DNA of 64,000 nucleotides from contig OZ218955.1 of the NCBI GenBank assembly GCA_965112735.1, forward strand, positions 1,984,001 to 2,048,000, given 5' to 3'. The number at the start of each line of letters is the position of its first letter. Positions within the stretch are counted from its first letter, which is position 1. Below, piece after piece: positions 20,113-31,534 of this stretch. Below the pieces are notes generated by a model. The model made no database searches. It was not told where the DNA came from and worked only from the letters and a program-made list of their open reading frames with translations. Made by a program: the position numbers and the translations under genes. Origin of the DNA: Phaeosaccion multiseriatum (lineage: Eukaryota; Ochrophyta, other classes).

Positions 20113-21211
20113 TTAGCAGGGAATGGAACTATAGTCCCCGAAGGAACAAAAGCGACACGTCTGCACCCCGCCCGCTCCACAGCCCAGCCCGCCAGAGGCA
20201 CAGGACGGATCAGTCTTGCACTGCTCACCCGCTGCCGTGTTGCATTGGCAGCTCCCGGTCTCGCCATCGCCGGTGCAGGGAATGGAAACGTACGCTCCGA
20301 ATCCACAGAACCTGCAAGTCTCCTGACCGCCCGCTCCGCAGCCAATGCCCCCGTCCACACACGCGGCGTCCACCTGGCACCTCTCCCCCGCTCCAGTGTT
20401 GCACTGGCAGTCCGATGGGGCGGGGGTGGGGGGCGCAGTCTCACACGTCTCACACGTCTCACAAGTCTCACACGCTTCACACGTCTCACACGTCTCACAC
20501 GTTTCGCATGTTTCACACGTTTCGCAAACCTCGCACTCCGTCGGCACAGTGGGGCAATTGAGCCTCAACTCTGTGTGGTTCATTCCCCCGGTAGTCGCCT
20601 CGAGGGCCGCCAGGTGCGTGTCGTCAAAGTAGGTGATCGGGCGGATGGTCCCTGTCGGGGGGGGGTTGCAAGTCGGGAGTACGATAGGACGGGAGGGTAG
20701 CAGCAGCAGCAGGAGGAGGAGGAGGACCGGCAGCAGGACAGGGGGAGGGGGGGGGGGGGGGGAGATACCGGTCAGTAAGAAGGTGATTGATGAATGAGGC
20801 GACACACCTCTTAATGGGGAATGGTGTTGACGTTGGTGCAGGGCGGCATCGGTGCCGCCATATTAAAACTGGAACTGGGACTTACTGACTGGGCTGGCAG
20901 AGCACTCGTCGTTGAATGTGACAAATACGGCCTGATTCGAGCATGTTCTGCCGCAAAACTCGATGAGGCCCTGTCCCAGCGAGCTCACGACATCAAAGGC
21001 TATTGAGGCCCTGAACGCTACGCGCGTGGTGATCGAAGTGAGGGGAGGGGGTGGGGGGTGGTTAGAGAGTGGATCACCGTGTAGTGGCAGTAAAGCCCAA
21101 GCCAGCCCACTCACCCTGATTCCTGCAGTCCATGCCTGGTCGCAAGCCTGGTTGCATCCGGAAGCTGACGAACATTCCCCCTGGACAAGTTACGTTGAAG
21201 GCCCGGGCAGA
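20113..21211 (-). pseudogene. Array copy C of the (CET)n Cys-rich gene, start codon and signal peptide deleted
   Basis: Exons equivalent to A and B are 21211-21115 (partial), 21017-20886 and 20651-20113. Exons 2 and 3 are intact, including the CET tract (one triplet reads CEA) and both 8-Cys modules. Upstream of ARAFNVTC the sequence jumps into a C-rich run (21213-21229) and then straight into what in copies A and B is the far upstream flank (CTGCTATACCTTGGTTAAGG). About 140 bp holding the start codon, signal peptide and proximal promoter are thus gone. The frame is open to 21376 but contains no ATG upstream of FNVTC. Exon 1 also carries a 12-bp insertion (GLRPGMDC against GLDC). Either a decaying copy or a gene with a new upstream exon. 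Confidence 0.7.
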
Positions 21212-21493
21212 CCCATCCCCCCCCCCCTTTTCCCCTGCTATACCTTGGTTAAGGAGCGAGTATAGGAAATGAAACACAACTGTAAAGGCAGGTAATTGTG
21301 CCTGCGGGGCGCCCGGTGGGGAGGCGCTGGTGTCGCCCCCGGGGCGCACAGGCCTCGGCGTCTCGTCGCGCCTCACATGGTTTTTTTTATGTGATCATTT
21401 TTGCTTTTTCCTTTTTTGTTAGCTTACACTGTGGTCGCACTACTCCCTCTGTGATCAGGCATGGGCGCCTCATGAGAGAGGGGGCGAGATTGG

Positions 21494-23104
21494 ATGGGCG
21501 CCTTCTTGAGGCCCTCGTGCCAGCGCCAAGGCGCAGCGCTGCTCTCCGCAGTGTCATTGCTCGTGAGTGTCTCGACAAGGCGAGGAGGAGGGGCCTTCCT
21601 TCTCACGTCGCCGAAGGGATGTCGGAGTAGAGCGGAAGGATCGCGCAGGTGGCACTCCTCAGGCACAGCATCAGCGTCACGCCGTGTGTCAGTGCAGGAG
21701 TACTTGTCTGACCTGCGTAAAGTGCTTCCTCTCTCCACTCTCTCGACTGACAATGGCTTCAGGAAGGGTCGAGGGGGAAGGCAGCAAGAGGAGGAGAAAG
21801 AGCATGATGGGGACTTTTTGAACTTTCACGTAGCCTGGCCCCCCTCGTTCCAGTACGCTGAGCGGGTGAGGTATGACGAAATGGCCGCAGAGGAGCTCAA
21901 CGCGGCCGTCCGAGTGTGGGCCGAGGGGGCGTTCAACACTGGAGAGACCAAAGTGCTAAAGATGCTGGAGGGGTTCGACTTGGGGCATCTCGCCTGTCTC
22001 ATGTACCCCAGTGCCTCCTCCGAGCGGAGGACATGGTTTTGCAAGTACACGTTCCACATAGGGCTCCTTGACGAGTTTCTCTTCGAAGGAGGAGTAGGAG
22101 GGGAAGGACAAGGGGGCGAAGAGGACAGCTCCTTCGCGCTTGCCAAGCAGTGGTACGATGTACTGCTTCCGGAGGGACACAGCGACAGCGACAGCGGCAG
22201 CGAGGTCGTGCCAACACCGGCGACCATGCAAGGCCTTCCTCTGGCCCACACTTGGAGAGAAGTATGCGAAGAGGCCAAAGCTTTCGCCACGGAGGAGGAG
22301 CTTCGAGCGCTGAGAGCGCAGTTGCTGCACTCCGTTGAGGCCTCGGCCATGGAGCGCGTGGTCCGGGAGGAAATGAGAAGCAGCAGAGGGGCGACGCAGG
22401 GGGGGGGGAGGTGGTGCTTGACACTGGAAGAGTACGGGTTATTGCGGGTGAGCGCTTCCAACGCGTGGGCCTTCTTCGACGTCCCCATTCTGGCGTGGAT
22501 GAACAACGAGGATGCCGACAGTTGTGACAGCAGCAGCAGCAGCAGCACTAGAAGCGACAGCAACAACAGCGAGAACAACGATAACAGCAGTGTGCTCTGC
22601 CACCACAGCCCCGCAGTGATGCGCTACGTGTTTAACTTGGTGCTTATTGTGGACGTTTTCAACGACTGTATATCCGCAGCGGATGAGCACGACAACGAGG
22701 GGGCGCTCAACATCATCAAAATAATGCAGCAGTTGGTGATACAGCAGCAGCAGCAGCAGGAACAGCAGGAGCAGGACAGTGGGAGTTTAGCAGGCACCGG
22801 CGGAGGTGGTGGTGGCCCTGACGTGGGAAGGCTGACCAAGACTGTGGAGAGGGGGCTGCATCGCCTGCTGCAAGAGAACGAAGAGGAGCTGGCGCAAGCG
22901 GTGCGCAGCGGCCTTGTGCAGCTCGACCCGTTTACCCTGCGCACACTCTGCCAGAGCCGACAGGCGTGCCTGGGCATGGTGCATTGGCACCTCGTGGCTC
23001 GGCGATACCGCAACGCCCTGACTCTGACGGGTAAGCGCCCAGACGGCTACCCGGCCTTGAGAGTGACAATGGCGGAGGCGGAGGTGGAGGTGGAGGGGGC
23101 GTGA
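21494..23104 (+). CDS. Class I terpene synthase, microbial type, intronless
   Basis: A single 536-residue exon with a true ATG at 21494. Class I terpene cyclase marks appear in order. A WFCKYTFHIGLLDEFLFE stretch has D193-E194...E198 where the Asp-rich metal motif sits. LPLAHTWREVCEEA follows, then LTLEEYGLLRVSASNAWAFFDV, the helix G region. The second metal site is N390-D391-C-I-S394-A-A-D-E398, a perfect NDxxSxxxE triad. The C-terminus has CLGMVHWHLVARRY with the terminal Arg-Tyr pair. Such enzymes ionise prenyl diphosphates and cyclise them; the product cannot be told. The N-terminus has a hydrophobic ALLSAVSLLVSVS followed by GGGAF, which could be a bipartite signal-plus-plastid leader. 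Ser/Asn- and Gln-rich inserts enlarge the loops. The missing second Asp of DDxxD is unusual. Confidence 0.78.
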   Translation: MGAFLRPSCQRQGAALLSAVSLLVSVSTRRGGGAFLLTSPKGCRSRAEGSRRWHSSGTASASRRVSVQEYLSDLRKVLPLSTLSTDNGFRKGRGGRQQEEEKEHDGDFLNFHVAWPPSFQYAERVRYDEMAAEELNAAVRVWAEGAFNTGETKVLKMLEGFDLGHLACLMYPSASSERRTWFCKYTFHIGLLDEFLFEGGVGGEGQGGEEDSSFALAKQWYDVLLPEGHSDSDSGSEVVPTPATMQGLPLAHTWREVCEEAKAFATEEELRALRAQLLHSVEASAMERVVREEMRSSRGATQGGGRWCLTLEEYGLLRVSASNAWAFFDVPILAWMNNEDADSCDSSSSSSTRSDSNNSENNDNSSVLCHHSPAVMRYVFNLVLIVDVFNDCISAADEHDNEGALNIIKIMQQLVIQQQQQQEQQEQDSGSLAGTGGGGGGPDVGRLTKTVERGLHRLLQENEEELAQAVRSGLVQLDPFTLRTLCQSRQACLGMVHWHLVARRYRNALTLTGKRPDGYPALRVTMAEAEVEVEGA

Positions 23105-24436
23105 GCTTTGGTTTCTGTTTGACTTGACCGTCCGTCTGGTGCATGGGTTGTTGCTGCGGCAGAAATCCAACTTGGTACGAGAGGAACCGATGGTTTTATG
23201 TTTGTTTTTTTCTTCTTCCCTTGGACATTTCTTAATTTAAAAGATTTATTTTTTTAATTTTTTTGAATTGAGGCCTGCTGCTATCCAATGGGATATTCTC
23301 TCTCTCACAGAGACAATAGTCTTCCAACCCTTTTGGAGGGAGGCAGGGAAAGGGGGGGGGGGGGCGGAAGAAGTTCGTGACGGTATCGAACTATGGTCTT
23401 CGCGACGCCTCCAGCCTGACACACAGGCAACGAGGCCTCCCGTGCGAGGACATGACCCGCTCCTTGTCCGCTCAAGCTGTATGCCCGTAAGCCATCACCC
23501 GGTACCTTCGCCCCTCTTGGCTGTCCCCTCTCCCACTCTCCTTCCCTTCTCCACCAGTATCCCCGGCAGGTATACCGTCCTTCGCTTTGTAAAAAAAGTG
23601 GTACCTTGTACAGCACCGCCCCCAATCTTCGCTAGGGACGGCACACGAGAATCAGGGACAGAGCTGACAAATCCTCGCCCTTTCACTCTCCTCGGGGGGC
23701 CAACATTCGTCTGAGGAGAAGTAACACGCTCGACTCAAGCCTTGGGAGAGGAGTCTTCATCCCTCCATTCCTTCCTTCCTTCCATCCTTCCTTCCTTGCT
23801 TCCTTCCTTGCTTCCTTCCTTCCTTCTCAACGGTGCCCATCAAGGCCAGTCTCGAGTGTCGCATGGCCAGGCACGTAGAGCGTCAGGACAAGTACATAAT
23901 AGTGTACATAATATAGCACTCCCACAGAGGCGCCTAGGCGTGACGACACGACCGCGGAACCTGCTCCTCGCGACCTCCACAAACAGCGCGCGCTCTCTCT
24001 CTCTCTCTTCCTCGCCTTGGATGATTGGAGACGGACCATTCCGCGCGAGAGGTGTTTCGCCCTCCTTCTTCCTCTTCTTTCCATGTGTCTCTCAGCTGAC
24101 GCGAGCGTGCCCATGCTCTTGGTACTCCTCCTCCTCATTTCATCTCAGCGCCCTTCCGAATCCTTGCCTGCTCTGTTCCGTGCCTCCCTACATCGGTAAA
24201 GTGTGAAGTGTGAATGTGCTCTCCGCCGCTCCAGATGAGCAGCCCCGTGTCACGGCAATTTCCGCCCCTCGGTCTCGCTACGCCCCAAGTCCCTCAATCA
24301 AAACACACACGCACGCGAGCGCTGTACATCGCATTGTGTTCACGCCACCTCCTTTGCCCTTTGCCCTTTGCCCTTCGCCCTTTCGTCCTTCTCACGCAAA
24401 CAAATGTTCTTTTGACTCAAGTTCCTCACTCATCGC
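23105..24436. other. Intergenic between convergent terpene synthase and DUF393 genes
   Basis: Begins with an AT-rich 3' flank (23215-23270) and contains a (CTTC)n tract at 23763-23826 and a CT tract near 23993-24008. The ORFs do not resemble known proteins. I see no gene. Confidence 0.6.
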
Positions 24437-25603
24437 TCAAACGAAGCGGTCGATATCTTCTTGGTCGGGCACTCTGCACTCATCCCTCTTGCCCATGAAG
24501 CGGTAGCGGTTATCGGCAACGACGTCATATGCCCTGTCTCGGATGAAACGGGGTACGAGAGCGCCGCCTACTTTGGAGAAGAACGGTACCGGTCCCTGCA
24601 GTACGTCGCCGATCTGCGGGCGGGGGGAGGGGAAGGAGAGGAGTACATGAGGGAGGAGGGAGATGGGGATGGGAGGCCACAGACAAGCCAAGCCACTGCG
24701 CGTCTATTTACGTCAGGCATAGTTCTGTCATTTCGGGGGTTGTTCGCATGAGTGACTTGAATGACACTCGTCCTCCCTGTAGAGAGAGAGAGAGAGAGAG
24801 AGAGAGGCAGCCCCACCTTGAGGATGGCATCACTCTTGAGCGCAAAGTCCGTCTCATCCACGTACACGATGGACGAGATGTCGTCGGGGGACCTCCCACA
24901 CCTCTCCTGCAGCAAGGCCTTCGACTGAACGGCGCCGGGGGGGGGGCAGGGGGGAGGAGGGGGGGGTGGTTCATATGCAGGGCGAGAGTCAAGTGGACGC
25001 CCGGAGATAAAGGCGCTTCGGTTCAAGCTTGGGGCGGTGATGCTGCCACCTCTGCAGTAGCAAAAGCATCGCTTTTATCTTCGTCCTTTCTTACCGCGTC
25101 AGACTGCAGAGGCGAGAAGCGGAGTTCTCGCTTCGGGTCCATGTCCAAAGCCAGATTTACCCACGTATTGCACCAGTTGCACACCCCATCAAAAAGAATC
25201 ACTGCGATGAAGAGCGGGTTCAGAGAACGGGTGGGCGGAGAGAGAAGGTGAGGTTCAGTTGCCCCCCTCAGCTGTTTCCTGAGTCATTTAAGGGGGGGAG
25301 GAGTTCTCTCGCTGGAATTTACTTACCAGGTCTCTTGTCTGTAGCGAAGATCTCCTTTGCCAGGCTCTGTGCACTTTTCACCCCTCCTGCTGCTCCCGCT
25401 GCTGCGGCTGGGGCGGCTGACGTGGAGCTCGTCCCCCTTGCGCCATTGTCAATGGCGCTCACCATGCGCAACGACTGCTCCGCTCTGGGCCCAGCTTGGT
25501 GCCTATACCCTCTGCTTAAAGATGCCGCAGGGGCAGCAAGGAAACACGTCGCCCGGGGCAGGCGGGTCATGGCAAGCAGCAACGACATGACTGGAAGCTT
25601 CAT
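24437..25603 (-). CDS. DUF393 (thiol-disulfide oxidoreductase DCC-like) protein
   Basis: Four exons in transcription order: 25603-25327, 25201-25095, 24924-24817 and 24613-24437; 222 residues. The diagnostic start of the domain, VILFDGVCNWCNTWVNLALDMD with its DGxCxxC motif, opens exon 2. It is followed by LRFSPLQS, then GRSPDDISSIVYVDE and KSDAILK|IGDVLQGP, and finally the helical VPRFIRDRAYDVVADNRYRFMGK. The family is thioredoxin-like and often called YuxK/DCC; its substrate is unknown. The 90-residue N-terminal extension opens with a hydrophobic stretch (MKLPVMSLLLAM...) and is Ala/Arg/Ser-rich, suggesting organelle or secretory targeting. It shares a 468-bp divergent spacer with the Clf1 gene. 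Confidence 0.87.
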
Positions 25604-26071
25604 CAACAAATCTCTTTCTTCTCTGTGGAGTTGTGGGGTTCCAAGCAAATCCGAAGCTCTACTGCCACTACAACTACTACTTGATCCAAGCTCCCCTCCG
25701 GTGTACAGCGTGGGAGCAGAATGGTATGGTTGCTTTTACTAAAGACAAAAATAACGAGCGACGGAGAATCGAAAATCGGGCGCAACGGACTCCGAGTCGG
25801 CAGATTTGGATTTTGTCGCGATCCGATCTCCCCCCCCAGACGGGGAAGAAGGGGAGGAGAGCCAAGCAGTAGGATTATACGTGATGAGATCAAGAGCTCA
25901 AAGGAGCAGGTGATACTTCTAAGCAAGGAAGTAACCGTAGCCGCTGCGGCGCCGGAAGGAGAGCAAGGTCTGACAGGTCCTCCCCTTCTTCCTCTGGGTG
26001 GACAACACCACTGCCCTGCCTTGCCTTGGGGGGTTGCGAGGTTGACTTGAGAGCAGCAGTAGCAGGCCACC
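25604..26071. promoter_or_regulatory. Divergent promoter region, DUF393 / CLF1
   Basis: A 468-bp spacer between two start codons pointing away from each other. No TATA box or other element stands out, and no exon is recognisable. Confidence 0.45.
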
Positions 26072-26939
26072 ATGGCGTCAGGAGGCAAGTTCCATGTCAA
26101 GAATCGGGCGCCCGCTCCCATCCAAATCTCGGCGGAGCAGATCCTGCGGGAGGCGAGAGACCGGTCTGTCGATGTTGAGATCAAGGCACCACGGCAGCAG
26201 ATCACTGATGCAGAAGAGCTGAATGTGAGTACTATTGCTGTGGATCGTCTCATGGGGTCCTGGGGGCGGGGCTAGGAGAGGGTCGAGGCAGGGGAAGAAG
26301 GTGAAAGCAATGAGATTGAAAACAGCAAGGACTAGGCGACCCTCCTCCAGCTCACAAGGGCGAAATTCTCAGGCGCGGAAGGAGGCTATAGAGTACGCTG
26401 TCGTAAGACGAGGCGTCTTGGGGGGGGGGTGGGAGGCGGGTAGATGCACCTAGATGCAGCTCAGCTTATGGTGAGTACCACGGGCTCTTGCTCACTCACC
26501 CCTTCCCCTTCCCCACACGTACCCGGGTCGTTGCCCACAGGTATTTCGATCGCGGAAGCGCAAGGAGTTCGAGGACGCTATCCGGGGGCAGAGGGAGTTC
26601 ATTGGGACATGGATGAAGTATGCCTCGTGGGAGGAGAGCCAGCTCGAGTTCACCAGGGCACGGTGCGTGTGTGCCCCCCTCTCTCTCTCTCTCTCTCTCT
26701 CTCGTCAATCTGCGCTCGCTGAAGTCCACAGAGCGCTACTTTGCTTGCCCTCCCGAAAGAAGATGTATTGCAGCACCGCACATACACCCCAGAACAGGAA
26801 TGCACCGTTGAACGGGACCTCGGCCGAGTGCTCAAGGGCAAGCAAGCAAGCCCGTCTCGTCCTGACCTGCCCTTGCCGTCTGAACCCCACCCCCCAAGAA
26901 CCAACCAACCAACCCTTCAACCAACCAAGTATCTAACGA

Positions 26940-26975
<36 letters not shown>

Positions 26976-28085
26976 TCTCCTTCCACTTCCCCCTTTATTC
27001 TGTCGCCGCCGTTTGGTGCCATGCATGTTCCAATCCACCCACCCATCCCCATCTCCTTTGACACTTTGACGCAAACAAACAACCAAACAAACAAATGAAC
27101 ACCAACCACACAAGGTCGGTGTACGAGCGTGCCCTCGATGTGGACCACAAGAACCGCGGCACCTGGCTCAAGTACGCAGAGATGGAAATGCGGAACAAAT
27201 TCGTCAACCATGCACGGAACATTTGGGACCGTGCAACGACCCTGCTGCCACGAGTGGACCAGTTCTGGTACAAGTATGCCTATATGGAGGAGATGGTGGG
27301 GGAAATAGGCAAGGCCCGAGCCATCTTCGAGCGCTGGATGGAGTGGGAGCCTGATGTAAACGGATGGGGCGCTTACATAATGTTTGAGATGCGTCAGGAG
27401 GAAGTGGGCCTCGCGAGGAAGGTTATGGAGAGGTACGTTACTTAGTGGCCGTTTCACGGTTGGGGGTGGCAGATGGAAGGGTGGAATCGGGGGCATGCAC
27501 GCATGCACGCACGCACGGACGCACGCACACACGCACGCACACACGCACGCACGCACACACACATATCACATGCAGCAACAACAACGAACTCACCTGAACG
27601 CACCCTTCTTGTTTGGATCTTGTTTGTCACTCCCTCTCACGCGCAGGTATGTGAACTGCATTCCATCCACGGCGTCTTTCCTCAAGTGGGCGAGATGGGA
27701 GGAGAAGCAGGTGAGGGTTTCGCGAAATTCCGCTGTTTCGTCTCTGGAAAGGGAAGGGGGATGGCACACAGCACATGTAACTGACATCATCCTTCGTTTT
27801 CTTTGCAGCAGCAGCAGCTCCTTATTATTCTCTTGTCTCTCTCTCTCTCTCTGTGTCTCTGTGTATGTGTGTGTTGTCACCCCCCCCCCCTCCCCTCCCC
27901 AGGGTCAGAAGCAGCTCGCTCGGCAAGTGTACGAGAAGGCGCTGACGGAGCTCAACGAGGAGGAGCGCACAGAGAAGCTCTTCATCAGCTTCGCCAAGTT
28001 CGAGGAGAGGTGCAAAGAGATCGACAGGGCACGCGTCATCTACAAGTTCTCTCTGGACCAGAGCAGCAAGGACCAGGTGTGTGCG

Positions 28086-28133
<48 letters not shown>

Positions 28134-28255
28134 TGTGTGTGTGCATGTCAAAATGTCTCTCTCTCTTTGTAGTTGTGTGTGGGGGGGTGTAAGTGTGTGT
28201 GGGTCATTACCATTCTCATTCACCCCCTGTGATGGCCTTCCCTTTCCTTCTCTGG

Positions 28256-28296
<41 letters not shown>

Positions 28297-28555
28297 TGTG
28301 TCCCTCCCACAGGTCCCGCTGCTTTACAAGGAGTTCATCTCCTTCGAAAAGCGACACGGCTCACAGCAGGGTAAGTTGAGAGTGAGAGCCGAGCGTGTCA
28401 TCCCAGCACAGTGCACCACACCCTAGTGGTGGAGGGGGAGGGGGGGTGGGGGTTATACAACTGGCGACGCTGGCTTTGATGGGCTCTTTCCCAACTATTT
28501 ATGACAGCATTACACTCCATCCATGCGTGGCGCCGTTTTGGCTCGTTCTCGTGGC

Positions 28556-28616
<61 letters not shown>

Positions 28617-28847
28617 TTCACCTCACTCTCGTCTCTCTCTCATCCCACTCCTCCGCGTCATATAATACGATCTCAATGGTGGAATGACCCCCCCTCCACC
28701 CCCCCTTCCCCCCTTCCCCAGGCATTGAGGAGGTGATAGTGAACAAGCGTAGGGTGCAGTACGAAGAGGAGGTGGCCAAGGAGCCCTCGGATTACGACTC
28801 GTGGTTCGACTACATCCGCTTAGAGGAGGCCGAGGGGGACTTAGACA

Positions 28848-28905
<58 letters not shown>

Positions 28906-29787
28906 TCCTCCTGCTCCTCCTCCTCCTCTTGCGCTTCCTCCTCCCTTCCCTGACCCTCCTCCTCTTCTCCTGCCGGCATATCAGATCAGAGAAGTGTACG
29001 AGAGGGCCATCGCCAACGTGCCCCCCGTGGAGGAGAAGCGCTTCTGGAGGCGTTACATTTACCTGTGGATCAATTACGCCCTCTTCGAAGAGCTGCAGGT
29101 GTGTGTGTAGGTGCGGGCCTGGGTGCTGCGTGGGTGCGTACGTGGGTGGAGATTGCGTGCGTGCGTGCGTGGGTGGGGATATGCCTTGTGTGTGTGCGTG
29201 TGTGCGTGGGTAGGGACGGGTGTGTGTGTGTGTGTGTGTGGGAAGGGTAGAGGTGCGCGTGGTGGGGGGGGGTTGGGTTGCGTTTCGCAAAGGTGTCCCT
29301 CATCATAGCATGCCCTTTCACTTCGTGTGTTGTACCTTACGTATACCTTACGTGTACCTTACGTGTGTGTCGTGCGTCCCTTCTTCCCTATCTCCTCTCC
29401 CCTAACCCCTCTCCCCTCTCTTCTCACCCCCCCCCCCTCTCCCTCTCTCCCTCCACTCCCCCCCCCTCCCCTCTCATCTCAGGCCGAGGACATGGAGAGG
29501 ACACGTGAGGTGTACAAGGCGGCGCTGTCCGTCGTCCCCCACAAGGCATTCACCTTCGCCAAGCTGTGGATCATGCTCGCGCACTTTGAAGTCCGCCAGA
29601 GGGACCTGCAGGCAGCCAGGAAGGTACGTCATTACTCTCTCTCTCTCTCTCTCTCACTGTGTGTGTGTGAGAGAGAGAGATTGTGTGTGTCATGCAGCCA
29701 GGAAGGCTCCGTGTCCGTGAGTGTGTGAGTCTTGCGTGAGTGCGCCTGTATGTGTGTGTGTGTGTTGCACACCGCTTCTCCCTCTCT

Positions 29788-29843
<56 letters not shown>

Positions 29844-31534
29844 TACACACAAACTCACGGCATGTACACCGGTACTCAATACACAAATCAGGTGCTGGGG
29901 CAGGCCATCGGCCAGTGCAAGAAGGAAAAGCTGTTCAAGAAATACATTGAGCTCGAGCTGCAATTGGGAGAGGTGGACCGCTGCCGCATGCTCTATAGCA
30001 AATACCTCGAGGCCATGCCCTACAACTGCACCGCTTGGGCCAACTTTGCTCAGCTAGAGAGCAGTGTGGGCGAGCTGGAGAGGGCGAGAGCGGTGTTTGA
30101 GCTGGCCATTGAGCAGGAGGAGTTAGACATGCCAGAGGCTCTGTGGAAGGCCTACATTGACTTTGAGATTAAGTCAGGGGAGGCGGACAGGGCCAGGGAG
30201 CTGTACAAACGCCTCCTCGACAAGACTCAGCACGTCAAGGTGAGGATGGCAGTGGATGGGAGGGGAATATATTTTATTGACTTCTTACAGGCATCACCTA
30301 AGAAACTGAAAGTGTGATTGTGAGTGTGTGCGTGTGTATATGTGCGCGCGTGAATGGGAGGGGTGGGGAGTGAGAAGTGTAGTGAGGATGGCAGTGGATG
30401 CGGTGCGGCTCCTGGTTGGGCCTGTTCGAGGGCTAGGTCTAGGGCTGGGGCACCATTGCCGACCACCGGGCCGAATCCCCTCGGTATTCCGTCTCCGGAC
30501 CACTGTTGCGGTCTTTCCGAGGGCTTGACATACAGACCACATACCCATTTCCTCATCTCACTCCCTCCCTCCCCTCTCTCCCCTCCCTCCTTCCCTCCCT
30601 CTCTCCCTCCCTCCCTCCCCCAACTCCCTTCCTCCCTCCCCCAACTCCTCAGGTGTGGACGTCCTACGCCAAGTTCGAGCAGCTGTCTGGCGACGGCATG
30701 GCGGCAGCACGTGACGTGTACACAGCAGGTTACGCCGAACTGAAACGGCAGGGACTCCGAGACGAGAGGGTGGTGCTGCTGGAGGACTGGCGCAACGCGG
30801 AGAAGAGCGTCGCTCAGGCCGACGGAGGGGAGGGATTGAAGAAGGTGAGTGAGGAGTGAGGGAAGAAGGCAGACAGTGGCGGAAATTGAATGGATGAGCA
30901 AACGTATTGTTTAGGTAGGTGGGTAGGTAAGTAGGTGGGAGGGGAGGAGGAAGAAGGTGGTAAGGTAGGTAAGTGTCGGTAGGTAGATGGTTCGGTAGAT
31001 CGGTAGGTAGGTAGGTAGATTCAATCAATGAACTGAACAACTAACCATCCTACCTGCCCCCCATCGCCCCCCCAACCCGAACCACCACAACCCAAACACA
31101 AACCCTACCACAACCACAAAACCCCCCCTCATTAGGTAACCGCCATGCTGCCTCGAAGATTCAAGAAGAAACGCATGCTCACCTCGGACTCCGGAGAGGA
31201 CATGGGATGGGAGGAGTACTACGATTATCAATTCCCAGACGACGAGAAGGCCCCGGCCAATCTCAAGATCTTGGAGATGGCGCAAAAGTGGAAGAGTGGA
31301 GGGGGGATGGGCGCGATGCTGGCAAACGCCAAGAAGAGGAAGGCGCAGGAGATGGGGGAAAGCGGTGGGGAGGGTGGGGGTGGGGGTGGGGGTGGGGGTG
31401 GGGGGAGGGAGGAGGAGAAGGGTGGCGAAGACGGAGAGGGGAAGGAGGATGAGGAGGGGGATGAGGACGAGGGGAGGGAGGAGGAGAAAGGCGGCGAAGG
31501 CCGGAAGGACATGGACGACGACCAAGAGGATTGA
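26072..31534 (+). CDS. CLF1: Crooked-neck-like pre-mRNA splicing factor (Clf1/Syf3, CRNKL1)
   Basis: HAT-repeat scaffold of the Prp19-associated complex, needed to form and activate the spliceosome; nuclear. Twelve exons: 26072-26224, 26541-26662, 27115-27432, 27647-27710, 27903-28076, 28313-28370, 28722-28849, 28985-29098, 29483-29623, 29892-30239, 30653-30844 and 31136-31534; 736 residues, all phases agree. The start is [20 protein letters not shown], the conserved N-terminus. HAT repeats follow throughout, such as [26 protein letters not shown] and [22 protein letters not shown], and [10 protein letters not shown]. The end keeps [13 protein letters not shown] and [15 protein letters not shown] Gly/Glu/Asp-rich tail is added. 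Exon 3 uses an AAG acceptor. Several donors open directly into GT microsatellites. Confidence 0.95.
28077..28140 (+). repeat. (GT)n tract starting at a CLF1 splice donor
   Basis: The intron after exon 5 begins GTGTGTGCGTGTGTGCGTGTGTG and continues as GT dinucleotides, so the repeat and the 5' splice site are the same sequence. Confidence 0.85.
28850..28903 (+). repeat. (GT)27 tract starting at a CLF1 splice donor
   Basis: Pure GT dinucleotides from the first base of the intron following exon 7 (donor AAG|GTGTGT). Any even shift would offer another GT donor. Confidence 0.9.

Larger units (their letters stand above)
15567..21290 (-). repeat. Tandem array of three ~2.27-kb gene units
   Basis: Stop codons lie at 15567, 17849 and 20113 (spacing 2282 and 2264 bp) and the two intact start codons at 16713 and 19002 (2289 bp). 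Exon 3 is 539 nt in all three copies and nearly identical. Introns and intergenic spacers are also alignable, so whole units duplicated recently. The main differences are intron 2 microsatellites, a 9-nt longer exon 2 in copy B, and deletion of the 5' end in copy C. Confidence 0.93.

Noticed and set aside
21074-21376. Possible new N-terminus for array copy C (open frame upstream of FNVTC)
   Set aside because: The frame begins at GTG and contains no ATG before the conserved part, so it is not a usable start without an unseen upstream exon.
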